Shown: piece after piece, positions 1-11,042 of the stretch | How the letters are laid out: each line of letters opens with the position of its first letter | Numbering within the stretch: position 1 is the first letter of the stretch | Translations under genes and position numbers: made by a program | NCBI GenBank assembly: GCA_948099385.1 | Contig: CANUEZ040000165.1 | Coordinates: forward strand, 9,580,001-9,644,000 | Direction: 5' to 3' | DNA from: Fasciola hepatica | Taxonomy: Eukaryota > Platyhelminthes > Trematoda > Plagiorchiida > Fasciolidae | Length of the DNA: 64,000 nt | Notes under the pieces: model-generated | Seen by the model: the letters and a program-made list of their open reading frames with translations, nothing else | Told to the model about the DNA's origin: nothing | The model's database searches: none

Positions 1-1450
1 AGCTTTGTGGAGCAGTAGGTGAGAGCCGGGTAAGTTATGGTACCCGAGGAGGATGTCCCAGGGGACACGACGGTCTACCACCTCGGAGGTGCTACTCCCC
101 TCCGATACCCCATACAACCCCGGGGTGTATACGACTGATTTATACTTACCATAATTCCGGAATATTCTTATTTCAAAAAAACCAATTTAAACACGTGTTA
201 TACAGTATGAACCATGATACAAGGAAGCCAAACTATCCTGGACATAAGTTGCCTATTGTTGCAACACTGGGTTTTCTCTTCGAAACTATCTGGAGAAAAG
301 TGTCTAAACATGTGCTCTTTCCTAATATTGCATTTTCTCACCAAGTTGAAACCACCAACCTGGTGAACACTGGTTGATCCGGAGGTAAATTCTGCCGGAA
401 GCGGTCAGCTTACAAGCTCACTGGGAAAGATTGCGAATGTGCTAATGGCAGCCGGTACACACGGTGATCTATCTGTGAAATCAGAAATTTCTGTAGTTAT
501 TTCCACTCATAGCTCAGATGAACAGGCCACTTTCATTGGTGGTCAAACATAGCAACGCAGGTGAAATGATTACCCTATTTCTGGCACAAGGAAACGTACT
601 AATTTAGGTCACGATAAACTTATTTTCATTATTGTTTCCACTCCGTGAGCCGGAATCGAACCACCTCTGAGTGCCATTGACTATTATTCACACGTATCAA
701 AATGTTTTTTTATATCGTTCCGCAGTGTGCTGTTCGTTCCATTGGAAGGTGACTGACTAGGATAATACAGTGAATGAAACCAGAATAGAACCCACTTATC
801 ACTGGAACTTTCTCAAGTTGGCAGCCACTAACTGAATTCGACCCCGTCCTGAAATAGAGTACCATTATCATAATAGGAAAATGTTGTGCACATTTAAAAC
901 AATGCGTGCGACTGACCAGCCTTGAATAATCACTTGCGTTATTCGAGTCTGGCTCGCTGTACTACCATAAATCAACCGATAAAGCTACTGCCCGGTACGT
1001 GGAATTCCTCTTGTTTATTTCTAGCTAGTAACGTGAACATTTAGTTACAAAAATGCAAGCTGATTTTCCATTGTCAAAATAAATTATTCTTCACGTATGG
1101 CTTGGTTCTCAATTCGGAAAAAGTCACGATAATCCCATCACGAATTTCAGAATTTATCCTCGTGCCTGCGAGCTTTCAAAATAAGGATAGCACATCGTGG
1201 CGAAACTCGGCTAAACATAATCCTAGCATAACCTCTTGCCCCAGAATATGAAATAATTTCATTCCACCTGTTACGTCTCTTTGCAGGGGAATTACCAAAT
1301 TTTGTTCGGAAATTCAACTATTTCTATCCACGCTGAGTGTGACCTCAAAGAGAACTGATCCATACGATTGGCTCACTTCGTTGTTTGTGTTCAAGTTACT
1401 GTCTAACCAATATACAAAAATGTATACATATATGAATAGCGGTCAAACAA
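1..1450. other. intergenic or intronic sequence, no gene recognised
   Basis: No coding region is recognisable. The first 130 bases are more GC-rich than the rest and may be an old repeat fragment. Bases 652-662 read, on the minus strand, as a perfect pol III B-box-like motif (GGTTCGATTCC), suggesting a worn tRNA-derived SINE, but no A box could be assigned. Confidence 0.4.
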
Positions 1451-1452
1451 CT

Positions 1453-1477
1453 AATATATATATATATATACATATGC

Positions 1478-1509
<32 letters not shown>

Positions 1510-1517
1510 TTATATAT

Positions 1518-1558
<41 letters not shown>
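1453..1558. repeat. (TA)n microsatellite with ATAC/ATGC interruptions
   Basis: An alternating TA tract of about 105 bases, interrupted in its first half by CATATGCA, GTATA and TTTATATATAGA. The tyrosine/isoleucine-rich open frames across it on both strands are artefacts of the repeat. Confidence 0.97.
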
Positions 1559-1560
<2 letters not shown>

Positions 1561-1599
1561 TATGTTCTTTCGTAGGGCTGAGGAACATGACAGTTAAGG

Positions 1600-2050
1600 G
1601 TAAAAGATAGGCAAGGACTGTCAATGTTTGAGTGTTGATCAGACTGTAGCCTCGGTCGAATATCGTGAGGACACCGTATAAGCAATTCTGCGCTTAGGCG
1701 TAGGACGTTAGGAACTAGGAGTCAGACACTGGAACAGCTACTGGATCCAACAGTGTTACGTTGGCTGAGACGTGCGTTATGTAAGCCCACTGATAGACTT
1801 CCTCGGAGTACTCTGTGCTCCGGGACAGGTAGTGGTCATACGGTACATTGTGGTGGTCAGTCCATGACATGGCAGAAAGGTACGAAAATCTTGAACGGCG
1901 GAATCGGCCAAGTAGGGCGTGCTAGACTTCCGGGTTGGGGTCCACGTAATCCGCTTACCAGAAGGTTGGAAAAATTGAGTGATAGGGCTGGTGTCACTGG
2001 CAGTAGCGTAAGTGCATTCGAACCCTGTTTTTTGTCTTCGTGATTTCCGT
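1600..2050 (+). pseudogene. LINE fragment, ORF2 C-terminal end (family L3)
   Basis: The frame opening at about 1753 encodes a protein with the signature of the C-terminal end of many invertebrate LINE ORF2 products: an LRWL(R/G)..L..PT.RLPR motif, then a GGQ.MTW.KG..K segment, then VG..RLPGWGPR.P and a final LE.LSD.A block. From about 1630 to 1750 recognisable upstream codons lie in other frames, so the copy carries small indels. It resembles the part downstream of the reverse transcriptase in RTE/BovB-like and related LINEs. It is a dead 3' end, with the T-rich stretch after 2040 perhaps 3' UTR. The clade was assigned by eye and is uncertain; that it is a LINE is fairly secure. Confidence 0.7.
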
Positions 2051-2182
2051 CTATTAATTCGTTTTCAGCTCTTTCTCACTTTATATCTCTGTTCATTTTG
2101 CCGGAAGTAACAGGCAGAAGTAAAGCACAAAAGTGCGAGGTTAGTGGTTAAATTAAATGAATTGAAATAGTCCTACAGACCG

Positions 2183-2640
2183 TTGTATGGTCATCTTGGA
2201 AGAGGGCTATCGACCTTATCCCCAGATACAGCACTGTCATACGTTGACAAAGCGGACGACGTGGTTCCTCTTTGTGAAGATCTAAGTAGGTTGAATTCTT
2301 TCCTGAACAACTTGGTGAACTGCGTGGCAATGTTCGATAAGCTTTTTACTTCTTCAAAAGGCCAACATGTTCTTACGTAACTAGAATGGTTCGAAACCAA
2401 AAACCAGTGTCTGAAGAGATAAAAGACCAGGCAGAATATTCTGTTGTTTAGGCGGCTGAATTTCACCTTTAGGTCGAATTTCAAGTACAGTTTCGTTGAG
2501 CATAAAGGTACTGTGCAAAATGAATTGAATTGCGCTACACTGGACCTCTACCGTTGTGTTTCTTGGATGTATTGTTTTATGGTATTTCTGACTTCTTGGT
2601 GGATTAAAAAAGACTATGCTTTCAACTACCTGTGAAGATC
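2183..2640 (+). pseudogene. LINE fragment, reverse transcriptase core (family L3)
   Basis: The frame at 2183-2380 reads like the catalytic region of a LINE reverse transcriptase. A degenerate D-Y-A-D-D box appears as DKADD (the tyrosine is replaced by lysine), followed by a VPLCEDLS..N.FLNNLVNC..MF helix and a remnant of the F.PSK motif. A stop follows at about 2378, after which the frame continues into a degenerate region to about 2640. It probably belongs to the same LINE type as the piece at 1600-2050, but in the element this core precedes that end, so the order here is rearranged or two separate insertions lie side by side. It cannot be active: the catalytic box is mutated and there are stops. 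Confidence 0.65.
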
Positions 2641-2880
2641 AATCAGCATGTTTGGTTTGCAAGTAAAATGATGGCCCTCGGGCAAAATCCCTGAACTGTG
2701 ATTGCTGGGTGGGGTGGATTCTCCTAAATTGTAAAAAACTCGATTAGGATAAATATGAATGGCTGAGTTATAATCGTTCTCCATTCCTGCACATTCTGTG
2801 CACAGACTGAGCCACCGCAACTAAAAGCAAAACAATTGAGTCGGTGGCAGTGATGAACCAGCACAGTGTGCAACGGGTCC
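2640..2880. other. boundary between LINE relics, nothing recognised
   Basis: No domain is recognisable. The 5' end of the CR1-type LINE that follows probably lies between about 2820 and 2910, but no target-site duplication was found to fix it. Confidence 0.3.
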
Positions 2881-2911
2881 CAGGTCCTACGCGGAAGTTG
2901 CTTCGGCCGTT

Positions 2912-3626
2912 ATGAGCAGCTCATCGACAGCAGTAAACAAACATCGTCGAAAGAAACCCGTGATTACCGACATCGCAGCAGTAGCTGTTATTTCGGAAGA
3001 CAACACTAATATTTCGGACGAGTCTGATGCAGTTGGCGGAGATACGGTCCCCAGTCAAGGGCAGATGGAAATCGCAGGTCAGTGTAAAATGATGAAGACA
3101 AATCAACTGATAACGCCGCCAACAAGGACTCAATGCCTCCTTGTCACGCACTTTTCGGAATCAACCGAGTCGGTGTCAAAAAGTTCATCAGACCATGAAG
3201 TGTCTCTTCTACGGGACATATTCGTCAAGATATTCTCCAAGGAAGAGGACGACCTGGCAAATAATATGAATGTCAGAGCCACTTCCCGCTTGGGGAAAAT
3301 AAATGAGAATGGCAACCCCCGTCCGCTCTAAATGGTTTTGGGTTCCGATGAGGAATCTCATTCGGTGCTACAACAGTCCTACAGACGAAAAGGAGAGAAA
3401 GGGCGACTCCTTCGAGATCTCCACCCCGAGGACAGAGAATGGCACAGGTTGGCATCGCGAGAGCTACGCGAAAGTCAGTCCAATGGGAAACAGTTTTATT
3501 TATCGGGGATTTTCTAGTACGAAAAAGGTGTCTCCAACTGTGGTAGAAGCCGTTCAGCCTCAGCAGTATCTCCAACCAGGCATTTCCCGCAATGGAGACT
3601 CAACGAAGGTTCACACCGAGGGGTAA
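2912..3626 (+). pseudogene. CR1-type LINE ORF1, frameshifted
   Basis: The first frame (2912-3331) gives a serine- and acid-rich N-terminal part ending in RLGK.NENG.PRPL. The product resumes in another frame at 3332 with MVLGSDEESHSVL, then RDLHPEDRE and RELRESQSNGK. The pairing PRPLK.VLGS.EE and LRDL.PEDR is characteristic of ORF1 nucleic-acid-binding proteins in trematode CR1-like LINEs. The two halves abut exactly, so a single small indel near 3330 explains the break. ORF1 protein would normally bind element RNA in the retrotransposition particle; this copy cannot make the full protein. The acidic N-terminus has no motif I can name. Confidence 0.7.
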
Positions 3627-3699
3627 TACAGACAAGGACAAGCTCTTATCGTGTCGCCTGTTGTCAATAGTCTGTTGTGTAAGCGAGATGAGCTCGAGA

Positions 3700-4320
3700 C
3701 ATAGGTGGTTCTCCACTCGCTAACGTTGGTCGCCTTGACGGGGATGTGGTGTACCAGTCTGGCGGGGTGATGGATTCGGAAGTGTTTCTCCAAGGTTACA
3801 CGCTCTACCACGTTGATAGAAGCCAATCTCTTGCAAGAGGAGGGGTGGCGATGTATATTCGAGGTGACAACCCTTTCCTACAGTTGGATCGCCAGATAGA
3901 CTCAGAGGGGCTCAAGGAACCTATTTGGTGCCGCCTAAAGATAACACCAAATGAATTTGAAGCGGTCAGAGACATTTGTCGAACCCCAGTAGAAAATCTT
4001 CCGAAAGTACTGGCTGGTGTACGACTTTGGGCTTGCAATCGTCACTGTCTAATTCTGGGTGACTTCAACTAGCAGAATGTTGACTAACAGAATCTACAGT
4101 AAAAAGCAGGAGCGGATTCAATTTCCCGTGAGAGCCTGTCAAGGGCTTTGAGGCTTTCCCTGTACAAACACCTTAAGATGCCAGCCTGAACCCATGATCT
4201 TCAAACTTCTATCCTGGAATTAGACATATCTCGAAGACACTCCTATGTGGGGCAGGTTGTGTACTCACCTCTACTATGGACCAGTGATCACGCGGTGTTA
4301 ACCGTCAAATGGAAGAGAGG
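3700..4320 (+). pseudogene. LINE ORF2 apurinic-like endonuclease domain
   Basis: The frame at about 3746-4072 reads GYTLYHVDRSQSLARGGVAMYIR, the classic GG(V/T)A.Y(I/V)R segment of APE-type LINE endonucleases, and ends with LILGDFN, the catalytic GDFN motif. A stop follows directly. Further on, in another frame, the last endonuclease motif S-D-H is present at 4283-4291, followed by AVL. In active elements this domain nicks target DNA to prime reverse transcription. Here the GDFN and SDH motifs survive, but stops and frameshifts separate them. The span between 4075 and 4280 is degenerate but colinear. Confidence 0.8.
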
Positions 4321-4817
4321 AGCAATGTTCGTTCCAAGACCACAAAGTGGACTCAGTGTTTGGTGAATGCCGTTCTAACAAGTCAGGGAGGCGGCATCCT
4401 TAGTGAAGTGATATCCACAAGATTCGTACGAGATAGACAAGGATTAGGGTGTTATTCGAGATGAAGTCCTTCAGTAAGGCAAACTTTTGTCCCTTCATCC
4501 AGACAGCTACCGCAATCAAAAGGTCCACCTTGGTTTGCCTCGCAACTCAGACTTCTTTTGAAGTGTCGAAATCTTGCCTAGAGTCTAAGTCTCACAGCCG
4601 GAGAGGGGTATAATCACTACCTCAGCATCATTGGTCTATGGACCTGAACGAAACGGGAAAACGGTGTACATTTGAGGGGACTTTATCGATTAACTCGGTT
4701 CGTGTACCGAAATGTCTGTTTTCTTATCTGCGAAGCAGGGCATGAGTTACAACTATCATCCCAGCGCTACGGGATGGACACTCGGTGTGAGTTACAGGCG
4801 AACAAAAGGCAGATGTA

Positions 4818-5690
4818 TTGGTGAGCCACAACTTTTCCGTCCTCGCCCCTGAACGGAGGCATAATCATCCTATACAGATTCCAACTGACGTCTTCTCTAT
4901 GTCGTGCAAGGAAACCCCAGACAAATTGGCTTCAGCCATGCGTACCATCAAAGTTAACCAATCCTTGGGACTTGGTGGTGTGCATCTCTTAGCGGTAAAG
5001 GAGTTGGCCAATGTGTGAACTCAACGAGTCACACGGTTGTTCAAAGCATCGCTATCACCGAGGCAAACTTCTCCAGGAATAGAAAAAAGCTGTTGTAGTT
5101 CCACCACACAAAAGCGGGACGAAGGCCGGGGCCATCAGTTATCGACCTGCCAGTCTAACATCGTTGGTGGGAAAGGTTACGTCACGCCTGCTGCCCAAGC
5201 GAATCCGGAAGCACATCGGTGTGAACGACCTAGTATGTTGGCAACAATATGGTTTTTGGAAAAGTAGCTCGTGCCTAACAAACTTGCTATTTTCACTAGA
5301 ACGCTGGACGATTGCCAAGGCCGAGGGGGACACTCTACGGACGTGATCTTCGTGGATTTTCTCAAAGCTTTTGACAAAGTCCCGCATGACCATCAAATAG
5401 GTAAGCTCAAAGCTCTAGGTGTTGTAGATCTCTTGATTCTTTGGACCAAGGACTTCCTAGTTAGGGGGGAATCTTTGCAGTACGAATAGAAGAATCAACG
5501 TCGGCAAGGCAAGTGGCTACCAGTGGTGTGGCAAAAGGATCAGCTCTAGGCCCGCTCCTCTTCCTGGCCTATATCAATGACCTACCGGTAATTTTCCGAT
5601 CCTCCTGTCACATATATGCGGGCGACCTCAAGATCTGGCTTACCATCACATCAAACACAGATGAATATCGAGACCCCAGTCAACACTGAC
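4818..5690 (+). pseudogene. LINE ORF2 reverse transcriptase domain with a mutated catalytic box
   Basis: Motifs appear in the expected order. They are an AMRTIK.NQSLGLGGVH segment (usually K.PGPDG) at about 4938-4985; SYRPASLTSLVGKV at about 5137; a QYGF..S.SCLTNLL block at about 5246; and VDFLKAFDKVPHD with the first catalytic aspartate at about 5352. They continue with SGVAKGSALGPLLF (usually SGVPQGS.LGPLLF) near 5523 and Y-A-G-D near 5616. The last should be YADD, so one of the two metal-binding aspartates is lost. Frameshifts separate several blocks. It belongs to the CR1/Jockey group by the VDF.KAFDKVPH signature. Confidence 0.88.
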
Positions 5691-5899
5691 AAGTGAGCGG
5701 GCATGCGGGTAAGAATACTCTCCAGTAATGGGATGTACCATGTACACGAGGCACCCCTTCGCCGTTCTGTCTGTGAACAAGATCTGGTAGTGATTGTGGT
5801 CTCCTCACTAAAAACAAAGAAAAACACTGACAAATTTTGTTCTTCCGCGTGGAGTGTCCTTGGGCCTATTAGTCGACCATTCTGTCGTCTATCACTCGA

Positions 5900-6336
5900 A
5901 GCCTTCGAAGTACTGTGTGCATCCCATATGCGACCCAGTTTGGAATACGAGAAACCAGCAGTTTCCCTTGCAAAGCGGCAGAAGTGGCGAAGTTGAAAAG
6001 AGTGCAGAGGGGAACAAGTATCCTTGACGTAGGACTAAGTGGGATCAGCCCCGAAGGTCGGCTGAAGATCACCGAGTTGTTTCCACTGGCATATAGGTGA
6101 GTAAGGAGGGACTTGATCTTCACCGGACGTATCATCCGAGGTCACTCTGGACCAGATTTACGTGTAGGACTCCCTCTTCGCCAACATAACTGTACGAGGG
6201 GAAACCCACTAACTCTAAAGAAGCAGCAGTCGGTTGGCCTACCGCCGGTGTGCCGTCTGTCTCGGAGGGCGAACAATCTATGGAACGGGCTGCCAGCCGA
6301 ATTGGTGGAAAAGCCTAATGACCTATTGTTCAAGTA
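5900..6336 (+). pseudogene. LINE ORF2 C-terminal domain
   Basis: This continues the same element. RPSLEYE..V at about 5932, then R.Q.G.S.LD.GLSG.SPEGRL.I.ELFPL.YR at about 5998-6102, then a one-base frame change to R.DLI.T.RI.RGHSG and a final RRANNLWNGLPAELVEKP block. The order RP.LEY, RVQR.AT..., W(N)LP is the usual tail of CR1-like ORF2 proteins. The frame ends at 6337. The reading frame changes at least twice. Confidence 0.82.
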
Positions 6337-6479
6337 ACTATTTGAGTTATTTATGAAGAGGTGGTGGCATGTGACTCATGCCTGAGTCCCAGTGCCTCTA
6401 TTACGAGGAATTAATGAAGAATGGAGTCGGATTTCAAATACAGTTCCGTTCCTCATAATCAGGTCGCCTGATTGTTCGC

Positions 6480-7014
6480 TGTGTGATGGTTATTGAAACT
6501 AGCAGTGTTTTGAAGCTGAGTCAGACTAATCAATCGACCACATGGGCGAAAGGTGGAAAAGCCCAGATGGAAGAAAATGGCTCTGCGGGTTGTGAAAGGA
6601 TAGAGTAATTTGATATAAAATACACCGAAATACTGTGCACAGTTTCAGAGAGCTCTTTTGCCCAGAATATTTTTTAATAGAAAAAGGTCCCATCATCATG
6701 TTATACGATCCAAGTACATTAACTTTTTACATTGTCTCAACAAGTGTGCCTACCATTAAACGATAAACACGGTGAATGGGTTCTTTCGGTACAACAATCA
6801 GTGTACTAGATGCCATCATCATCGTCATCCTGATTCTCCTCGGTACACTGAGCCTCAGCCGCAGTTCGAGCTCGATGTGAATGATAGGGAATCGGACAAA
6901 CAACCGCCAGACTATTTGGGCTGATTCTTAGCAATTTGTTCGAAATCATCAATACTTGGCACAGGGTCCTTCCGTCACCGGTTTATCGAATCTGACAAAC
7001 CAATGACCAAGGGT
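6480..7014. other. no recognised feature
   Basis: AT-rich sequence without a recognisable domain, repeat or RNA gene. Confidence 0.4.
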
Positions 7015-7115
7015 GATTGCTAGCAGGGCGGAAGAAGCGACGGTACCGTGTGCTCCCATGATTTTCAATGGTGAAATGAGCATTGATAGTACTTGGTGAC
7101 TGGGTTGATAATATA
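7015..7115 (+). repeat. 3' fragment of hammerhead SINE family A, decayed
   Basis: The tail matches the family-A unit that is best preserved at 42798-43048: CCCATGATTTTCAATGGTGA followed by a GAGCATTGA.AGT.. tail. The preceding 50 bases correspond to the hammerhead region but the CTGATGA and GAAA boxes are lost. Confidence 0.6.
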
Positions 7116-10084
7116 ACAGAACCCTGTTCTCGTTCTGTCCTTTTTATTCTTGCTCCTGTCCTAATCGTTTCCGCCCTTAAACTGTACAATGGAGAAAGGT
7201 GTTACCAGGTGTATTACAGTGATTTAGTTGTTCCCTAGTTGGTTCTCCATTCTTCTCTTTTCCTATCTATTGTCCAGGCGAGCTCGTTACATTTTTGACT
7301 TGGTTCAACACCGAAACACCGTCGTGTGAAAAGTTTTGATGGCGCAGTACAAATACTCTATCTTGATCCCCAGAATAGGTGGAAATTTCTTCCATTCACG
7401 ATGACAATCCCAATTCCTAGCCCATGCCTTCTCCTAAATTGTATGTGTCATCTCAAAAATTGGTCGTATCCGTTAGTTCACCCGTATCCAAACAGCACTG
7501 TCCCACTGGGGCATATCTTCATGGTTCTCGTTTCTTGTTTGATGCTTTTAGCGACTGGGTGCGGAGTTTCAAAGCACGGTGATAATTACAGGGGGAAATT
7601 GCAATCAAATCACCAAGCGACCGATAAATTGGCAAACAATTCTTTGTGTTCACACTGTGCAGGTTTTCACCTGTGCATGATTACTAATTCGGCAAACTAC
7701 CCGAGGCTTGCGAGTCTTATTGCATATATGACTGGTGATGCTAGCTTTTTGTCAGTCGGATTCCGCTTCATATAAATGTGATGAAGCACAGCTGAAAACT
7801 GGTCAAGTGATTTCGAACGTTGCCATAATGCTATTTCTAACCAGACTGAGTAGTTAAAATGCTTTGTTTCTCACTGTTTTCTAACAATGTTGTTTAAGTG
7901 AACCAATCCAAAGCGTGCCTTGTTTCGCTTTCAGATACTTTGTTGTGATGTTGTGATGACACTGCCCCGAACCTCAATAGTGAAATAAAGCATCATGTCG
8001 AGTTGGATCATTTTCTCGTCCCATGCACGATATCCATTTGCTGGGTAATGTTTTTCATCTGAATGATTTTTCGGTCCACTGTGATGTGTTTCATTCCTCG
8101 CTCAAGGGCAGTTGATTTTTTCCAATGGTTAGTGATTTCCGCATACAAGAATCATTGTGATCGGATTAGCCAAATCAGACCGGGCAAGGTGTCAAATTAT
8201 AATCTGCCTTCATGGTGGTCGTCGTTCACTTGATAGTGGGATAAATTTAGTCTTATTTGTAACCATAAGGGAATAATTCAAATGATCTACCTAACCAAGA
8301 TGAAGGTGTAGATTTTGGTATTGTTTTTTCACTTATTGCATCACCAGCTGATCATCATTCAAGGCGGAATATTCACCCCAAGGGGGACACAAAATATCTG
8401 TTTGTCTTGTGTGTTACACAGACGGTATACGCTGTGGATATTTCCGGCCTGAGACAGTTTTAGGACAAAATCAGATATCCACATTTGAAGAAGAAGGGGA
8501 ACTAGCCGGAGATGGTGGCGAATAACAGATCGAAAAGGTAAATGATCATGAGATTTACCAAAAATTTGATCAATACTATTCGGTCCAATGGTATTAAACA
8601 AACTGAGGAAGTTAGGGTTTTTCTTCTATTGTGCTGGACTTTTTTTTGTTTATGTAAAAGACTAGCCCATTAGTCGATGCACAACTAATAGCTATCCTTC
8701 TCAGAGTTCGAGAGTGGACATGTCAAATCTTTTCCAAAGAGATTAGTTTGAAAACGAACTAGGAAGTTACGCTGTCGATGTCCAAAATCGAAGCGGAAAT
8801 TAGTTCTTTCCAACTGTTCGGTTCAGGTACGGAGCAACCCAAAGGATGCACCAGAAAACGAAGGAACTGAAGGTGTTAAGCTCCTACCTACGTGCATACT
8901 TAAAAAAAACGTACAGAGTAGGATACTCTGCCTAGGTTTGCGGGGATGTCATCGTAGTACATTGTGTCCTGACCAGCCGGGCATTGTCCGTGGTACGAAA
9001 TGGAATATGCGTTTCACATCCAACGTTTTAGATTAACACATTCAGGAGTTCATCCCCTCATTTATCCGCGGTAGTGACTTGTCAGAAATTGTCAGGAAGG
9101 TTGTCTACTTGGAAATTTGTACAGACGGAAGTTGGATTGCTGGAAACGAGGTCGACAATCGGATGTCCAAGAGTTGGGCTGCTTTTTGTATACTTTATCA
9201 TCTTTAGAGACCGCAAAATATTTCTGTCCTGCTGAAAAGAGGAGTGTTCAAAACAGTTTTATCGGGTCCCTTATATAAGGCTTTGAGAGCTGGCTTGTTG
9301 TTGCAACGGATGTTGGTCAAATATTTGTGGCCACCATTGTTTGTGTATTATCTGCGTGGCATTTGTAATTGTGTCACTGAAAACTGCCACACTGTACATT
9401 AGTTTGGGATAATTAAAGATCAAAGACTGCGTGCATCAAGGTAAATATCCCATTTCACTCACCAAAATACAAACCACACACTGCAAGGAAAACCAATAAA
9501 TCGAAGGACTGAAGTCATTATGAATCCGGCACATCAATAAAGTTCAGATTGGAAAGGAAATGGTCAAAAATAGACGTGGAAAGTTCTACTGCGACAAACC
9601 AGAAGAGTCCGACTCTTAGTTGAGACTCATGGGTATGCATGGTAAATGATAATTTATAGCAATAATGAGACAGTTATACACGGACCACTTTTGTTTTAAT
9701 TAATAATTCCTGTGTTCAAACTGAGCGGCGAAACATTTTATGACAAAAACTTCTTCCTCAGCTGAGTTAGGAGATCTTCTCGAGGACTTCAGAAGGTCCA
9801 AACGGATTCAAACAATCCTCTCCGCCCCGTGAAGTTCCCACTTGCCCGTAGTGGGCAAAAGGTTTTTATGATGAACTTCAGATCCATCTGCCTCAGGGGT
9901 TCGTATCCTTACACTACCACCCGTCACTCTCTAATTGTCAGCCGCGGTCCTCTTACCGGAACATTGTACTAATATTATATAGCAAAAAGAAAGTAAAAGT
10001 TAACTAAAAACACATGTCTCAATGAGCTTTTTGGTTAATATTGTTGAGTGTTGTACTATTTCCATTTTATTGAGCTGCCATGAC
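7116..10084. other. no recognised feature
   Basis: About 3 kb of AT-rich sequence. An open frame of 149 codons at 7326-7775 (GTG-initiated) has no domain I recognise, and its length is within what chance yields in a window this size. No repeat family shared with the rest of the window was seen. Confidence 0.4.
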
Positions 10085-10218
10085 ACAACATTTCCTGAAG
10101 GGAGCAGCCACCGAACGCAGGAGGCCAAAAGGAGAGATGATCGACCGCGGCGGGATTCCAACACGGGACCACCGTGTCTTGAATTCAAAGCTTTCACGGT
10201 TTGACCACTGCCGGTCTT
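10085..10218 (-). repeat. tRNA-derived SINE, family B
   Basis: Read on the minus strand this copy begins GCAGTGGTCAAACCGTG, an A-box-like start of a tRNA-derived SINE, then a degraded B box, then a body ending in CTTCAGGAAATGTTGTG. Comparable copies lie at 18152, 18340, 39595, 56545 and 63479. The shared layout is a CGGTGGT.AAACGGTTATCAT head, a GGGTTCGATTCC-like box about 30 bases later, and a body that includes a CC.TTGGCCCC segment. Confidence 0.65.
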
Positions 10219-10584
10219 TTGAACTCAGGGATCGGGATTCTCCGATGAGTCACTGGATTGTAAATGAAAGAGAAGAAATTTTCAGGTTTTTCCACCTTAG
10301 AACTACTGACCACATTTCCATCACACTGTACATTGGTTGCTTTTGACCAAATAAGGTACCCAGTAAACTAAGTGACCTTTCAGGCCACCGTTCTACGTGA
10401 GTGGAAGTGGTTTATCAATCGGTCATCAGTTCAGATTCTGAATAAATGTGAGTAAATAGAAATATCTAGTACCCCATACTGGAGCACAGTGAAAGTTTTT
10501 TAACTTTCAAAATGATTGATAATTTTTCGATCGACATGGTGTTGTATTTGTTGTTTTATATTACAGTGTATTATTCTCTTGTTT

Positions 10585-10665
10585 ATTGCACTATACTGCA
10601 TTGTACTGTGCCGTATAAAATTGGACTGTATCATACCGTATCGTATCGTACTTTCCCGGGATAAG
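10585..10665. repeat. degenerate pentanucleotide repeat (TACTG/TATCG-like)
   Basis: A run of about 16 five-base units such as TACTG, CATTG, TACTG, TATCA, TACCG, TATCG, TATCG. Phase is kept while individual bases vary. Confidence 0.6.
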
Positions 10666-10894
10666 TTTTACGACAGTATATTGTTTTGTAATGTACCATG
10701 CTTTTTGCAAATAAGTCACAGTTTCACTGGTCATTTCAGTGAATGATTGACGAAAATGTACACCCTATTAGTCACGCCAGCTAAGTTCCTTTGTAGAGTC
10801 GAAAACCGAACCAGTTGTAATATGGGTAAACTGAGTCTGAATTGATGTAAGTATTGTGTTGCTATTTCTGAATCACGGGAAGAAATTTTCCCGC

Positions 10895-10940
10895 AAGGGT
10901 ACGACCGGTTTTGCGATTGTTGCCGCTCATCAGGTGAGTG
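10895..10940 (-). ncRNA. hammerhead ribozyme, decayed core
   Basis: On the minus strand CTGATGA (10933-10927) is followed by a stem II sequence GCGGCAACAATCGC, but the GAAA box reads AAAA, so the conserved G12 is lost. The short palindrome ACCGGT follows where helix III is expected, then C at the cleavage position. It is the same sequence type as the intact core at 26498-26553. With G12 changed it should be inactive. Confidence 0.6.
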
Positions 10941-11042
10941 GACTTAGTTGGAAGAGTAGGACTGTTTCGTGCACACCTTTTGTCAAGTGCTCGATTTACC
11001 GATAAACAGTTTTGTTTGAAACATTGGGTCCCCTTGATCCGG

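Larger units (their letters stand above)
2830..6480 (+). mobile_element. CR1-type non-LTR retrotransposon, near full length, inactive (family L1)
   Basis: The region carries, in the right order and on one strand, the parts of a CR1/Jockey-group LINE: ORF1 (2912-3626), an AP-like endonuclease (about 3700-4320), a reverse transcriptase (about 4818-5690) and the conserved C-terminal block (about 5900-6336). The closest described relatives are probably the SR1/Pido-type CR1 elements of schistosomes; this is from memory of motif style, not an alignment. The copy is dead: ORF1 and ORF2 are broken into several frames and the YxDD box is mutated. I saw no short 3'-terminal tandem repeat and no clear target duplication, so both ends are approximate. 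Confidence 0.85.

Noticed and set aside
1443..1685. Tyrosine/isoleucine-rich frames across the TA tract
   Set aside because: Microsatellite artefact.
7326..7775. 149-codon open frame
   Set aside because: No start context, domain or splice signal. A rough estimate from stop-codon frequency in AT-rich DNA predicts about one frame this long by chance in the window.
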